Shown: positions 52,971 to 61,494, counted from the first letter of the stretch. The stretch is DNA of 64,000 bases from CAITSH01 sp025356665 (GCA_025356665.1 JANXRV010000044.1:1-64000), one strand, 5' to 3'. Notes: generated by a model from the sequence alone, not told the origin. Made by a program: numbers and translations.

Positions 52971-53501
52971 TTAATTTTCCCCGATCAATGCGCGGCGTAA
53001 AGCCGGCTCGGTCGTGCGCGCATCCAGCCAGATGGCGAAAAAAGCGCGCGCGAACGCCGGGTCGCCGACCTCGCCGCTTGGTGCGCCGTTGAAATAAAAA
53101 CGCGCGCCCCTGTCGGGGACATGCACCGCCACAAGTTCGTCTCCGGGCTTGACATCGGGCAACACCCGGCGCATCTGCTCGCCCCATTCAAGGTATTTTT
53201 CCTCCGAGCCATAGCCGATGCGCCGCCACTGGTTGATGCTCTCTTCGGCCAGCTTGGCCCCTTTGATGGTGCGCGCATAGCGCAGTCCCAGTGCAAATGG
53301 CGCCGCGGCATCAAAGCGCGCCCCGACTATCCATAATTTCGCCTCGTAAATGAGCAAGCCGAAATAACGAAAATTGCCGCCACCCGCCTCGCGCGCACCC
53401 GGCAACAGCGTCTGCGCCACAGCAGGCAGGGTCACAGCAAACGCGCCCTGTGCGAACAACAGGGCGCAGGTCAACAGGAGCAGGCGCGGGTGGCGTCGCA
53501 T
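52971..53501 (-). CDS. exported chalcone isomerase-like protein
   Basis: A 176-residue protein with a signal peptide (LLLLTCALLFAQGAFA). The body (FRYFGLLIYEAKLWIVG, then RYARTIKGAKLAEESINQWRRIG and FARAFFAIWLD) matches the chalcone isomerase-like family. This fold binds fatty acids, which fits a periplasmic lipid-handling role beside a CFA-type methyltransferase. Catalytic CHI activity is not implied. Confidence 0.82.
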   Translation of the reverse strand: MRRHPRLLLLTCALLFAQGAFAVTLPAVAQTLLPGAREAGGGNFRYFGLLIYEAKLWIVGARFDAAAPFALGLRYARTIKGAKLAEESINQWRRIGYGSEEKYLEWGEQMRRVLPDVKPGDELVAVHVPDRGARFYFNGAPSGEVGDPAFARAFFAIWLDARTTEPALRRALIGEN

Positions 53502-53509
53502 CCGCGTCG

Positions 53510-54844
53510 CTAAGTTGAGGCGGTCTTCGCCATTGCGGACTTCACCAGTTCAAATTGGTAAACATCCGTGGAGCCGCTGTCAAAGCCGGCTTCGCAATAG
53601 CAATAGTAGAACTCCCACATACGGATAAAGCGCGCATCAAAGCCCTGCTCGCGCACCGCCGGTAGAACCGCCATGAACGCTGCGCGCCAGCGGCGCAGCG
53701 TTTCGGCGTAATCGCGGCCAAAGGCGTGGGCGCTTTCAACTTGCAGTCCCGCCGCCGCGGCCTCGGTGCGAAAGCGCGCCGGGGAGGGCAGCATGCCGCC
53801 GGGAAAAATATATTGCTGGATGAAATCAGTCCCTTTACTGTACCGCTCGAACAGCGAAGCCGAAATGGTGATGGTCTGGACGAGGGCGCGGCCACCCGGG
53901 CGCAGCGACCTAGCGAGGGCACGAAAATAATCCGGCCAGTAGCGTTCGCCCACGGCCTCAAACATTTCAATCGACACCACATGGTCGAATTGCCCGTCCA
54001 GGTCGCGATAATCCTGAAGGCGCAGATCAGCCTTGTCGGCAAGGCCGGCGCGCGCCAGCCGGTCGGTGGCGTAGGCCAGTTGTTCGTGCGACAGCGTAAG
54101 GCCGGTGACATGGCAGCCAAAGTCTCGCGCCGCCATTTCAGCAAAGCCGCCCCAACCGCAACCGATTTCAAGAATGCGCGCCCCGGCTTTCGGTGCCAGG
54201 CGCTCGAGGATCCGACGATACTTGGCCAGCTGCGCCTGTTGCAGTGTCAGCGCTGCGCCGCCGGCATTGGCGCCATTACCGGCTGCGTGATCGGCGGCAA
54301 ACAGTGCACTCGAATAAGTCATCGAAGGGTCAAGCCACAGCTTGTAGAACGCATTGCCAAGGTCGTAGTGCGCGGCAATGTTGCGCCGGCTGCCGCTGCG
54401 GGTGTTGCTGTTGAACAGATGCTTGAGGCGGTAAAGCAGACCGCCCCAAAAACCACCGTAGAGCGCCGCTTCGATGGCGTCGCGATTGCGCGTCAACAGC
54501 GTGAGCAGGACAGCCGGATCGGCGCTGCTCCAACTGCCGCGCAAATAAGCCTCGGCGAAGGCCGTGTCGCCGCCGGACATGGCATCGCCAAAAACGCGCC
54601 ATTCATGCACCGCAAGCGTTGCGTGCGGCGCTCCGGCGCCGAACTCGAGGCTGCGCCCATCGGGCAGGGTCAGCGCAAGCGTTCCGTGGGCGATGCGCCT
54701 GAACAGGCCGAGCACGGTGCGCGCGGCGAAAGGCAGCAGGCCAAACTCGAAATCCTGCATGGAAACCGCAGCCGACTGTGCGCCCGGGGAGCGTCCCACC
54801 CCGCCGCGGGTGGGGTCGGAAATCGTGGCGACGGTACGGTTCAT
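53510..54844 (-). CDS. CFA synthase-type phospholipid methyltransferase
   Basis: A 444-residue SAM-dependent enzyme of the cyclopropane fatty acid synthase family. YDLGNAFYKLWLDPSMTYSSALF precedes SAM motif I ILEIGCGWGGFAEMAARDFG, then VVSIEMFEAVGERYW and the C-terminal RMWEFYYCYCEAGF. It may make cyclopropane, methylated or furan-precursor acyl chains. UfaM-type enzymes in furan fatty acid clusters are family members with the same neighbours. ATG at 54844 overlaps the DUF1365 stop by 4 bases. Confidence 0.9.
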   Translation of the reverse strand: MNRTVATISDPTRGGVGRSPGAQSAAVSMQDFEFGLLPFAARTVLGLFRRIAHGTLALTLPDGRSLEFGAGAPHATLAVHEWRVFGDAMSGGDTAFAEAYLRGSWSSADPAVLLTLLTRNRDAIEAALYGGFWGGLLYRLKHLFNSNTRSGSRRNIAAHYDLGNAFYKLWLDPSMTYSSALFAADHAAGNGANAGGAALTLQQAQLAKYRRILERLAPKAGARILEIGCGWGGFAEMAARDFGCHVTGLTLSHEQLAYATDRLARAGLADKADLRLQDYRDLDGQFDHVVSIEMFEAVGERYWPDYFRALARSLRPGGRALVQTITISASLFERYSKGTDFIQQYIFPGGMLPSPARFRTEAAAAGLQVESAHAFGRDYAETLRRWRAAFMAVLPAVREQGFDARFIRMWEFYYCYCEAGFDSGSTDVYQFELVKSAMAKTAST

Positions 54845-55614
54845 CGGCTTACATCCTCGGCAGGGGGAACAGGCTTGGAGAAAAACGGCACGCGCTTGGC
54901 CCAAAGGCGCAGCGCCTGCCAATAGATGCGCAGGATCATCAGCAGCGTCATCCACGGATAGGTAACAAATGCACGCACGAGCGTGGCGGTGCCAAGCGCC
55001 ACGCCACGGCCGCAAATGCTGGTGTGCAGCAGGTCGCCGTCCTCGTCCGCGTAGTCGATGCGCGCAAGCACCGCGCCCGCGGCGACATCCTTGGCAACAT
55101 CATGAAAGTGGAAGCGGTAATCACCCTTGACGGCGCAAAACGGCGAGACATGAAAAACCTTGCGTGTGACGAGCCCCGCACCGGGCGGGATCACCCCGCC
55201 ACCGGCCGCCGAAAGCAGGTAGTGATGGCGTTCGCCAAAGGTATTATTGACCTCGCACAATATGGCGCGCAATGCGCCAGCGCGGTCGTGGCAGAACCAG
55301 AAACTCACCGGATTGAAAACGTAACCGAGCACACGCGGAAAGGTCTGCAGCCAGACCTCGCCGTCTGCGTCCCCAAGGCCCTCACGCGCCAGCAGCGCGC
55401 GTATCCAGGCGAGCGGCGACGAGCCGTCGCGCGCGCCATGATCGCGGAACATGAAACTGAACAGGTTCCAACGGTTGAGTCCGAACAAGAGGCCACGCAG
55501 GGACTCCGGGTTGGATAGGGGCACGCGCAGGAAAAACACCGGGTAAACGAAACGGTTTTCCGCCGGCCGAAGCCGCCTGTGCATCACTTGACCGAAAAAA
55601 AATTGCGCCCGCAT
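54841..55614 (-). CDS. DUF1365-family protein
   Basis: A 257-residue protein. HRRLRPAENRFVYPVFFLRVPL, then VLGYVFNPVSFWFCHDRAGALRAILCEVNNTFGERHHYLL and VFHVSPFCAVKGDYRFHF are the family's signature blocks. Function is unknown, but it is nearly always encoded beside the flavin oxidoreductase and CFA-type methyltransferase. One base from the flavin gene and overlapping the methyltransferase gene. Confidence 0.93.
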   Translation of the reverse strand: MRAQFFFGQVMHRRLRPAENRFVYPVFFLRVPLSNPESLRGLLFGLNRWNLFSFMFRDHGARDGSSPLAWIRALLAREGLGDADGEVWLQTFPRVLGYVFNPVSFWFCHDRAGALRAILCEVNNTFGERHHYLLSAAGGGVIPPGAGLVTRKVFHVSPFCAVKGDYRFHFHDVAKDVAAGAVLARIDYADEDGDLLHTSICGRGVALGTATLVRAFVTYPWMTLLMILRIYWQALRLWAKRVPFFSKPVPPAEDVSR

Positions 55615-55615
55615 G

Positions 55616-56977
55616 CTAGGCGGCACGGCCCAACGCGACACTGGGCAGGTTGCGTTGCGGGCGGGATGCCGCCGACTCAGCGCGAGACTGCCAAGGCGCG
55701 CGAACGCCCATGGCGTTGGCGACGGCAAGCGCGGACTTCAATCCGTCCTCATGAAAACCATAACCCGTCCATGCGCCGCAAAACCACAGGCCGTCGCGTC
55801 CCTGCAGCGCGGGGAGGGCGTGTTGTGATTCAATCGCCGCGGCATCGAACACCGGATGCTCGTAGTCGAAGACGGCGATGACACTCGCCGGGTCCGGCTC
55901 TCGCGGCGGGTTCAAGCTAAGGATCACCGGCCGACTGAAGGGCAAAGGCTGCAGTCGGTTAAGCCAGTAGGAGACGCCAACCGGGTTCTGGTCGGTGGCC
56001 GCCCGCGCAGCGAGGTAATTCCATGCCGCCCAGGCCGTGCGCGCGCGAGGCATCAAGGCGGTATCGGTGTGCAAAACGGCGCGATTGCGCTGGTAGCGCA
56101 CCGCGGCCAGCACGTCGCGCACCTGCGGCAGCGGCTGCACCAGCATGCGCAATGCCTCACAGCTGTGACAGGCCATGATCACCTCGTCAAATTGGCTGGT
56201 CCCCTTTTGGGTGACAACCTGCACGCCATGGCTTGAGGCGGTGACCGAAAGCACCGCCTCGCCGGTGCGCACGACGCCTATGCCGGCCGCGAGTTTTTTG
56301 ACATATTCGCGGCCACCGCCCCTGACGGTGTGCCACTGCGGCCGGTTGGTGATTTGCAGCAGGCCATGGTTTTCGCAAAAGCGCGCCAGCGTCGCCACCG
56401 GGTAAGACAGCATCGTTTGGGTCGGGCATGACCAGATCGCGCCGACCATGGGCAGCAGGTAGGCGTCGCGAAACAGCCGCCCATAAGCGCCCTGCCTCAG
56501 AAAATGCTGCACCGACTGTGCGCCACTGCCGCCTGCTCCACGGGCCATTGCGCTTGCAGCGCGGTTAAATCGCAGGATGTCGAGCAACATGCCCCAGAAC
56601 GCCGGGCGCAACAAGTTGCGCTTTTGCGCAAACAGCGCACCCACGCTGGTGCCAGCCCATTCGAGTCCGGGGTTGGCGCTGTCACCCAGGCTCACGGCGA
56701 AGGACATCTCAGATGGCGCAGTCTCTACGCCAAGAAATTTGAACAACGCCACCAGATTCGGATAGGTTCTGTGGTTGAACACCAAAAAGCCGGTATCAAC
56801 CGGGTAGGTCAAACCGTCGATGGTGACATCGACGGTGTTGGTATGTCCGCCAAGGTAGTCATTGGCCTCCAGCAGCACGACCTCGTGACGGCGCGACAGC
56901 AGCCAAGCCGTGGCAAGACCGGCGATACCGGCGCCGATAACGGCGATACGCTTGCGGGGTTTTGCGGTGATAGTCAT
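55616..56977 (-). CDS. flavin-dependent amine oxidase/desaturase-like oxidoreductase
   Basis: A 453-residue FAD protein. Dinucleotide motif RIAVIGAGIAGLATAWLLSRRHEVVLLEANDYLGGHTNTV, then GLTYPVDTGFLVFNHRTYPNL and near the C-terminus LWFCGAWTGYGFHEDGLKSALAVANAM. It resembles phytoene-desaturase-type oxidoreductases that partner DUF1365 and CFA-type enzymes in lipid-modification clusters. Acyl chain desaturation or oxidation is the inferred role. Probably cotranscribed with folE2, 79 bases upstream. Confidence 0.9.
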   Translation of the reverse strand: MTITAKPRKRIAVIGAGIAGLATAWLLSRRHEVVLLEANDYLGGHTNTVDVTIDGLTYPVDTGFLVFNHRTYPNLVALFKFLGVETAPSEMSFAVSLGDSANPGLEWAGTSVGALFAQKRNLLRPAFWGMLLDILRFNRAASAMARGAGGSGAQSVQHFLRQGAYGRLFRDAYLLPMVGAIWSCPTQTMLSYPVATLARFCENHGLLQITNRPQWHTVRGGGREYVKKLAAGIGVVRTGEAVLSVTASSHGVQVVTQKGTSQFDEVIMACHSCEALRMLVQPLPQVRDVLAAVRYQRNRAVLHTDTALMPRARTAWAAWNYLAARAATDQNPVGVSYWLNRLQPLPFSRPVILSLNPPREPDPASVIAVFDYEHPVFDAAAIESQHALPALQGRDGLWFCGAWTGYGFHEDGLKSALAVANAMGVRAPWQSRAESAASRPQRNLPSVALGRAA

Positions 56978-57056
56978 TGAATTAATACGCTGAGCATGCT
57001 GTGCCCGGCGCGGCGCGCATCGCGCCGAAGCGAGACACGCGGCGCGAGGCGGACGC

Positions 57057-57866
57057 TCAGCGCAGGCCGCGCTTGTCCTGGCGAATCATCGCGTAGGCCG
57101 AGTGGTTGTGAATGGACTCGAAGTTCTCCGACTCGATGCTGTATGCGGCTATGCGCACATCGCCGTTTAGTGCGATTGCAATGTCGCGCACCAGATCCTC
57201 GACAAATTTTGGATTGTCGTAGGCGCGTTCGGTGACGTATTTTTCATCCGGCCGCTTGAGCAGGCCGTAGACCTCGCATGAGGCCTCTTTTTCGGCGACG
57301 GCGACCAGCTCCTCGATGGTCATGGGCTGTTCCAGCAAGGCCTCAATGGTGATGTGCGATCGCTGGTTGTGCGCGCCGTAGGCGGAAATTTCCTTCGAGC
57401 AGGGACAAAGACTGGTGACCGGCGCCTGCACCGTGAGTGTGGCCTCGTAATGCCCGGTCTGGTCGACCTCCGCGCGCATTTTCACCTCGTAATCGAGCAG
57501 GCTGGGCACGCCTGATACCGGCGCGAGTTTCTCGATGAAATAGGTGTAGCGCATCTCAATATAGCCGGCCCTGGCTTCGAGCCGTACCAGCATGGTTTGC
57601 ATCAGCGCCTGCAAACCCGCCATGTCGAGCGCGGCGGCGTTGGCATGCAAGACCTCAAGAAAGCGGGACATGTGCGTGCCCTTGACGTGGTGCGGCAGCC
57701 CGACATACATGTCGATCATGGCGACCGTGGCCTGTTCGCCGCCGTCGGCGCATTTGATGCGCAGCGGGAACTTCACAGACTTCACACCGACGCGGTTGAT
57801 AGGCACGGCGCGACCGTCGGGTTTGGCCTGGACATCTGGAAGGGGTAATCTTTCTGGGGCATTCAT
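57057..57866 (-). CDS. folE2: GTP cyclohydrolase FolE2 (type IB)
   Basis: A 269-residue enzyme making 7,8-dihydroneopterin triphosphate, the first step of folate/pterin synthesis. It uses metals other than Zn in many species. INRVGVKSVKFPLRI, MSRFLEVLHAN, the Cys motif SLCPCSKEISAYGAHNQRSHI and a C-terminal NHSAYAMIRQDKRG are diagnostic. Folate supply suits photolyase cofactor and stress repair, and folE genes belong to the LitR light regulon in Pseudomonas. ATG at 57866. Confidence 0.95.
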   Translation of the reverse strand: MNAPERLPLPDVQAKPDGRAVPINRVGVKSVKFPLRIKCADGGEQATVAMIDMYVGLPHHVKGTHMSRFLEVLHANAAALDMAGLQALMQTMLVRLEARAGYIEMRYTYFIEKLAPVSGVPSLLDYEVKMRAEVDQTGHYEATLTVQAPVTSLCPCSKEISAYGAHNQRSHITIEALLEQPMTIEELVAVAEKEASCEVYGLLKRPDEKYVTERAYDNPKFVEDLVRDIAIALNGDVRIAAYSIESENFESIHNHSAYAMIRQDKRGLR

Positions 57867-57915
57867 GAAAATTTGGGTCCTTGGTAAAAAAATCGGATGC
57901 GCCAGCCGTCCCGGT

Positions 57916-58461
57916 TCAGCGGGCGGCGAGCAGTCGTTCGATGCCCGCGACAAAGCGCGGGTCCTCGGGCTGGACGTCGTTCTCGTAGGACAGCACGTTC
58001 TCGCCGCGCCGGTCGATGAGGTATTTATGAAAATTCCACTGCGGGCGCCGGCCGGTTTTCTCGGCCAGTTGCGCGTAGAGGGGATTGGCATTTTTTGCGC
58101 TGACCCCTGTTTTGGAGAACATCGGAAAGCTCACGCCGTAATTGAGTTGGCAGAAATCGGCAATTTCCTTGTTGCTGCCCGGCTCCTGCCCGGCGAAGTC
58201 ATTGGCAGGAAAGCCGAGCACCACCAGGCCCTTGTCCTTGTACCGCCGGTAGAGTTTTTCCAAGCCCTCGTATTGCGGTGTATTGCCGCAGCGGCTGGCG
58301 GTGTTCACCACCAGCACAACCTTGCCCTCGTACTTGCAAAGCGGCGTCGGCACATCCTGCAGATCGGGCAGCGTGACATTAAGCAGCTTGGAGCAGGCCG
58401 CATTGGCCCCTCCGGCCAGCAGCAGCAGCAGCGCAGCAAGCAATAGTCTAGGCAATTTCAT
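57916..58461 (-). CDS. exported glutathione peroxidase-family protein
   Basis: A 181-residue thioredoxin-fold peroxidase. Signal peptide KLPRLLLAALLLLLAGGANA. Active-site Cys in VVNTASRCGNTPQYEGLEKLYRRY (Sec replaced by Cys), the Gln-type LGFPANDFAGQEPGSNKEIADFC, and the Trp/Asn motif WNFHKYLIDRRGE. It detoxifies peroxides in the periplasm. ATG at 58461 is preferred because it gives a compact signal peptide; 58479 is possible. First gene of the operon divergent from the CarH-like regulator. Confidence 0.92.
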   Translation of the reverse strand: MKLPRLLLAALLLLLAGGANAACSKLLNVTLPDLQDVPTPLCKYEGKVVLVVNTASRCGNTPQYEGLEKLYRRYKDKGLVVLGFPANDFAGQEPGSNKEIADFCQLNYGVSFPMFSKTGVSAKNANPLYAQLAEKTGRRPQWNFHKYLIDRRGENVLSYENDVQPEDPRFVAGIERLLAAR

Positions 58462-58484
58462 GGAAGCCCCCACAATCATTATGG

Positions 58485-58501
58485 ATTTGTACTAGTCAAA
58501 T
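58485..58501. promoter_or_regulatory. candidate regulator binding site, gpx side
   Basis: ATTTGTACTAGTCAAAT has arms ATTTG and CAAAT around an ACTAGT core. It lies 24 bases before the gpx ATG, where a repressor could cover the promoter. The 117-base divergent gap is markedly AT-rich for this genome. Confidence 0.4.
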
Positions 58502-58548
58502 AAGATACTATTTGCTAATCTAAGCCTTGATCTCCACCAAGTCAACCA

Positions 58549-58565
58549 TTTTGTCCTAGACAAAA
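58549..58565. promoter_or_regulatory. candidate autoregulatory operator of the CarH-like gene
   Basis: TTTTGTCCTAGACAAAA is a perfect 7-bp inverted repeat with a 3-base centre, 13 bases before the regulator ATG. MerR-type operators are inverted repeats of this size. Confidence 0.5.
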
Positions 58566-58578
58566 ATGATAAATCGCG

Positions 58579-59508
58579 ATGTCTAAACCAAGTCAGTCCT
58601 TACTCCCGTCCTTTTCCATCAGCGCCGTGGAGCACGATACCGGCCTGTCCAAAGACACCTTGCGGATGTGGGAGAGGCGTTACCAGTTCCCGCAACCGGA
58701 CCGCGACAAGCATGGGGAGCGCGTCTATCCCGCCGCGCAGGTGGAAAAACTGCGCACAATCAAGCGCCTCATGGACAACGGCCACCGTCCGGGCAAGCTG
58801 GTCAGCCGGTCAATCGAAGAATTGCAGCAATTCTATAGCGGCCTTGCCGGCGGCCAGCCCCAGGATGGCCCCGCGCCAAGCCACCTGCAGGCGCTGCTCG
58901 ATCTGATCAAAAATCATCGCGTGCACGACTTGCGCCAGCAACTGTCGCAATGCCTGATGCGCCAGGGGCTGCATCATTTCCTCACCAACACCGTGACGCC
59001 ACTCAATGTGCTGGTCGGGGAAGCCTGGATGTCCGGCCAGTTTGAGATTTTTGAAGAGCATTTGTACACCGAAACACTGCAAGGCCTTTTGCGCACCGCC
59101 ATCAGCACCATGCCCGATTCGGGCCATGCGCCGCTGATGATGCTGACCACGCTACCGACCGAGCAGCACAATCTGGGCCTGCTGATGGCCGAGGCGATGT
59201 TCGTCATGGAAGGCGCAACCTGCATTTCCCTCGGAACACAAACGCCGGTACGCGACATCGCGCTTGCTGCGGCCGCGCACAATGCCGACATCGTCGCCGT
59301 CTCGTTCAGCGCGGCTTTTGCCCCGGTGCAAGTGTGCGACGGTCTTGAAGCGCTGCGCGACCGTTTGCCTCGCGAAATTGCAGTATGGGCCGGCGGCGGC
59401 AATGCCGGGCTCGGCCGCCGCGACATCCCCGGCGTGACCCTGTTACAAGGTCTCGACAGTGTGGTACTGGCGATTACCCAATGGCGTGAAAGCCATGTCA
59501 CCGCCTGA
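58579..59508 (+). CDS. MerR/B12-binding photoreceptor-type regulator (CarH/LitR family)
   Basis: A 309-residue protein. Residues 12-80 are a MerR winged helix (FSISAVEHDTGLSKDTLRMWERRYQFPQPDRDKHGERVY). Residues about 100-175 form the four-helix cap with the Wx9EH motif (W150, E160, H161) that shields the upper face of adenosylcobalamin in CarH. A B12-binding Rossmann domain follows, with E195-x-H197-x-x-G200 (usual DxHxxG). CarH/LitR represses light-inducible genes in the dark and is released when light breaks the Co-C bond. The residue after the cap Trp is M151, not the His seen in Thermus CarH. Confidence 0.9.
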   Translation: MSKPSQSLLPSFSISAVEHDTGLSKDTLRMWERRYQFPQPDRDKHGERVYPAAQVEKLRTIKRLMDNGHRPGKLVSRSIEELQQFYSGLAGGQPQDGPAPSHLQALLDLIKNHRVHDLRQQLSQCLMRQGLHHFLTNTVTPLNVLVGEAWMSGQFEIFEEHLYTETLQGLLRTAISTMPDSGHAPLMMLTTLPTEQHNLGLLMAEAMFVMEGATCISLGTQTPVRDIALAAAAHNADIVAVSFSAAFAPVQVCDGLEALRDRLPREIAVWAGGGNAGLGRRDIPGVTLLQGLDSVVLAITQWRESHVTA

Positions 59509-59515
59509 GCGCCGC

Positions 59516-59692
59516 ATGAGTCATACAAAATCCACGCTGCCGGCAAAAATAGGCACGGCGTGCGCACGACCCATGGCCTGGCGCAAGGCCTGGGCGAAAA
59601 ACTGGGCTGAGGCGAAGCATTGCTCCGCGCGCTGCCGCGCCAATGCGAAACGCCCCCCCTTTGTCGGGCAAGGCGGGAAGCGCCCGCCATGA
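59516..59692 (+). CDS. DUF2256-family small protein, one Cys short
   Basis: A 58-residue protein: CARPMAWRKAWAKNWAEAKHCSARCRA matches DUF2256 (normally CxxC-RPF-WRKKW-...-YCSxRCR), a small zinc-ribbon-like family. The first Cys is replaced (KIGTAC), leaving three. DUF2256 genes often lie beside photolyase genes; here the gene follows the light-type regulator by 7 bases. No photolyase is present in the window. Confidence 0.72.
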   Translation: MSHTKSTLPAKIGTACARPMAWRKAWAKNWAEAKHCSARCRANAKRPPFVGQGGKRPP

Positions 59693-59759
59693 GCAACTGT
59701 AACCAAGCCGTAACCTCACTGACGCAGTCCCGACCCAATCATTTCGTACATTCATTCCC

Positions 59760-60641
59760 ATGATGATCTATCCGGAAATCTTCAAATCCATGGAACGTGT
59801 TCGCTGGCACACGGCCGAGGATGTGCCCTGGTCCAGCTTCGATGCCGCACTGCTCTCCGACGAGCAGGCACAGACGATCAAGATGAACGCCATCACCGAA
59901 TGGGCGGCCCTGCCGGCGACGGAAATGTTCCTGCGAGATAACCAGCACGACAGCGATTTTTCGGCCTTCATGTCGGTATGGTTCTACGAAGAACAAAAGC
60001 ATTCGCTGGTGTTGATCGAATACCTGCGCCGCTTCCGGCCCGAACTTGCGCCGACTGAAGCCGAGTTACATGCGGTGCGCTTCCAGTTCGACCCCGCTCC
60101 GCCCCTGGAAACACTGATGCTGCATTTTTGCGGCGAAATCCGCCTCAACCACTGGTACCGCCGCGCGACCCAATGGCACACCGAGCCTGTCATACGCAAG
60201 ATCTACGACCTGATCGCGCGTGATGAGGCGCGTCACGGCGGCGCCTATTTGCAATACATGCGCCGCGCTATTGAACAGCATGGCGATGAAGCACGCTTGG
60301 CGTTCGCCAAGGTCGGCATCCTGATGGCGAGCTCGGCGCGCTCAAACAGGCCTCTGCACCCGACCAACCTGCACGTCAACAAATCGCTATTTCCCAACGA
60401 CACGGTGCAATCACGGCTGCCCGATCCGGCCTGGCTCGAGTCCTGGCTCGACCGGCAGATCCGCTTCGACGCTAGCTGGGAGACGCGGGTCGTCGATGGC
60501 ATCCTGCGCAGTCTGGGCGTGCTGTTCGGTCAAAAATTCGCATCGGTGCGCGAACTCAACCGCTTTCGCAAAGAATTGACACAGAGAAAAACACCAGAAC
60601 CCGCGCCCCCGGCGGCGCGCGGCATGGCCGAAACAGCCTGA
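59760..60641 (+). CDS. ferritin-like di-iron protein
   Basis: A 293-residue helical protein. Candidate carboxylate/His ligands are E78-x-x-H81 in FYEEQKH, E126 in CGEIRLN and E156-x-x-H159 in RDEARH, the paired ExxH pattern of ferritin-like or acyl-desaturase-like di-iron enzymes. A fatty acyl or stress-related oxygenase/desaturase is plausible beside the lipid operon. The first codons are ATGATGATC; the ATG at 59760 or 59763 could be used. Confidence 0.8.
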   Translation: MMIYPEIFKSMERVRWHTAEDVPWSSFDAALLSDEQAQTIKMNAITEWAALPATEMFLRDNQHDSDFSAFMSVWFYEEQKHSLVLIEYLRRFRPELAPTEAELHAVRFQFDPAPPLETLMLHFCGEIRLNHWYRRATQWHTEPVIRKIYDLIARDEARHGGAYLQYMRRAIEQHGDEARLAFAKVGILMASSARSNRPLHPTNLHVNKSLFPNDTVQSRLPDPAWLESWLDRQIRFDASWETRVVDGILRSLGVLFGQKFASVRELNRFRKELTQRKTPEPAPPAARGMAETA

Positions 60642-60678
60642 GACCGCGCAGCCGCAAGCCGCAAGTCGCCGGCGGCAC

Positions 60679-60684
60679 TATAAT
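60679..60684 (+). promoter_or_regulatory. candidate -10 box for the GST gene
   Basis: TATAAT about 100 bases before the GST start, at the end of a gene-free 140-base gap. No strong -35. Confidence 0.35.
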
Positions 60685-60781
60685 CAGATCGGTCCGGTTT
60701 TCAGCGCACTGCCCTTAGCGCACCGCCGTTTTATCCCGCATTCGTTCGTTCCCGCATTGTGATCCTTTTCCCGGAGGCCTC

Positions 60782-61426
60782 TTGGCACTTGGCTTTTACT
60801 ACGGCGCCGGTTCGCCCTACACATGGCGCGTCTGGCTCGCGCTTGAACACAAACAGATTCCCCATGAGCTGAAGCTGATGTCCTTCAGCGACGGCGACTT
60901 GAAAAAACCGGAATTTCGCGCCATTAACCCGCGCGGCAAAGTGCCCTCAATCATCGACGACGGTTTCGTGCTCTATGAGTCGGCTGCCATCGTCGAATAC
61001 CTGGAGCAGCAATACCCGGCTTCGGGCAAGCCCCTCTTTCCGGGCAATACACGCGATCAGGCCCTTGTCCGGCGTATGGTGTGCGAGGCCGACAACTACT
61101 ACGCGCCGGCGATGAACAAGCTGGTTACGGGCGTGCTGTTCACGCCGGAGCACGATTGGGATGAGGGACGCATCAGCGCAGCCCGCGACCTGTGCCTCGC
61201 CGAACTGGCGCGCAGCGCCGCCGACATGCGCGGCGACTTTCTCGCCGGTGCACTATCGGCGGCCGATTTCACGCTCTACCCGATGCTCGCCCTCTGCCTG
61301 CGCTGCGAGGTGAAAAAACCCGCTCTGGCGATGACCTCGGCCTTGCCGGAAAAAATAGACGCGTGGATGGCGCGCATGCAAGCCCTGCCCTACCATGCCA
61401 AAACGCGACCCGCGCACTGGCACTGA
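60782..61426 (+). CDS. glutathione S-transferase family protein
   Basis: A 214-residue GST. N-terminal thioredoxin domain: LGFYYGAGSPYTWRVWLALEHKQIPHELKLM, the cis-Pro GKVPSIID and the GSH-binding YESAAIVEYLEQQYP. C-terminal helical domain includes AADFTLYPMLALCLR. The start codon is TTG at 60782 with CCCGGAGG upstream. Maleylpyruvate isomerase-type activity is possible given the downstream genes but not shown by the sequence. Confidence 0.92.
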   Translation: MALGFYYGAGSPYTWRVWLALEHKQIPHELKLMSFSDGDLKKPEFRAINPRGKVPSIIDDGFVLYESAAIVEYLEQQYPASGKPLFPGNTRDQALVRRMVCEADNYYAPAMNKLVTGVLFTPEHDWDEGRISAARDLCLAELARSAADMRGDFLAGALSAADFTLYPMLALCLRCEVKKPALAMTSALPEKIDAWMARMQALPYHAKTRPAHWH

Positions 61427-61494
61427 CACTGATACAAACACGGAAACTGACGGCAAAAAACCAGCACGGTAACTAAAACAGGACAGCCCCTTCC

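Noticed and set aside
53726..54925. 399-codon plus-strand frame opposite the CFA-type gene
   Set aside because: It is antisense to conserved SAM-methyltransferase sequence.
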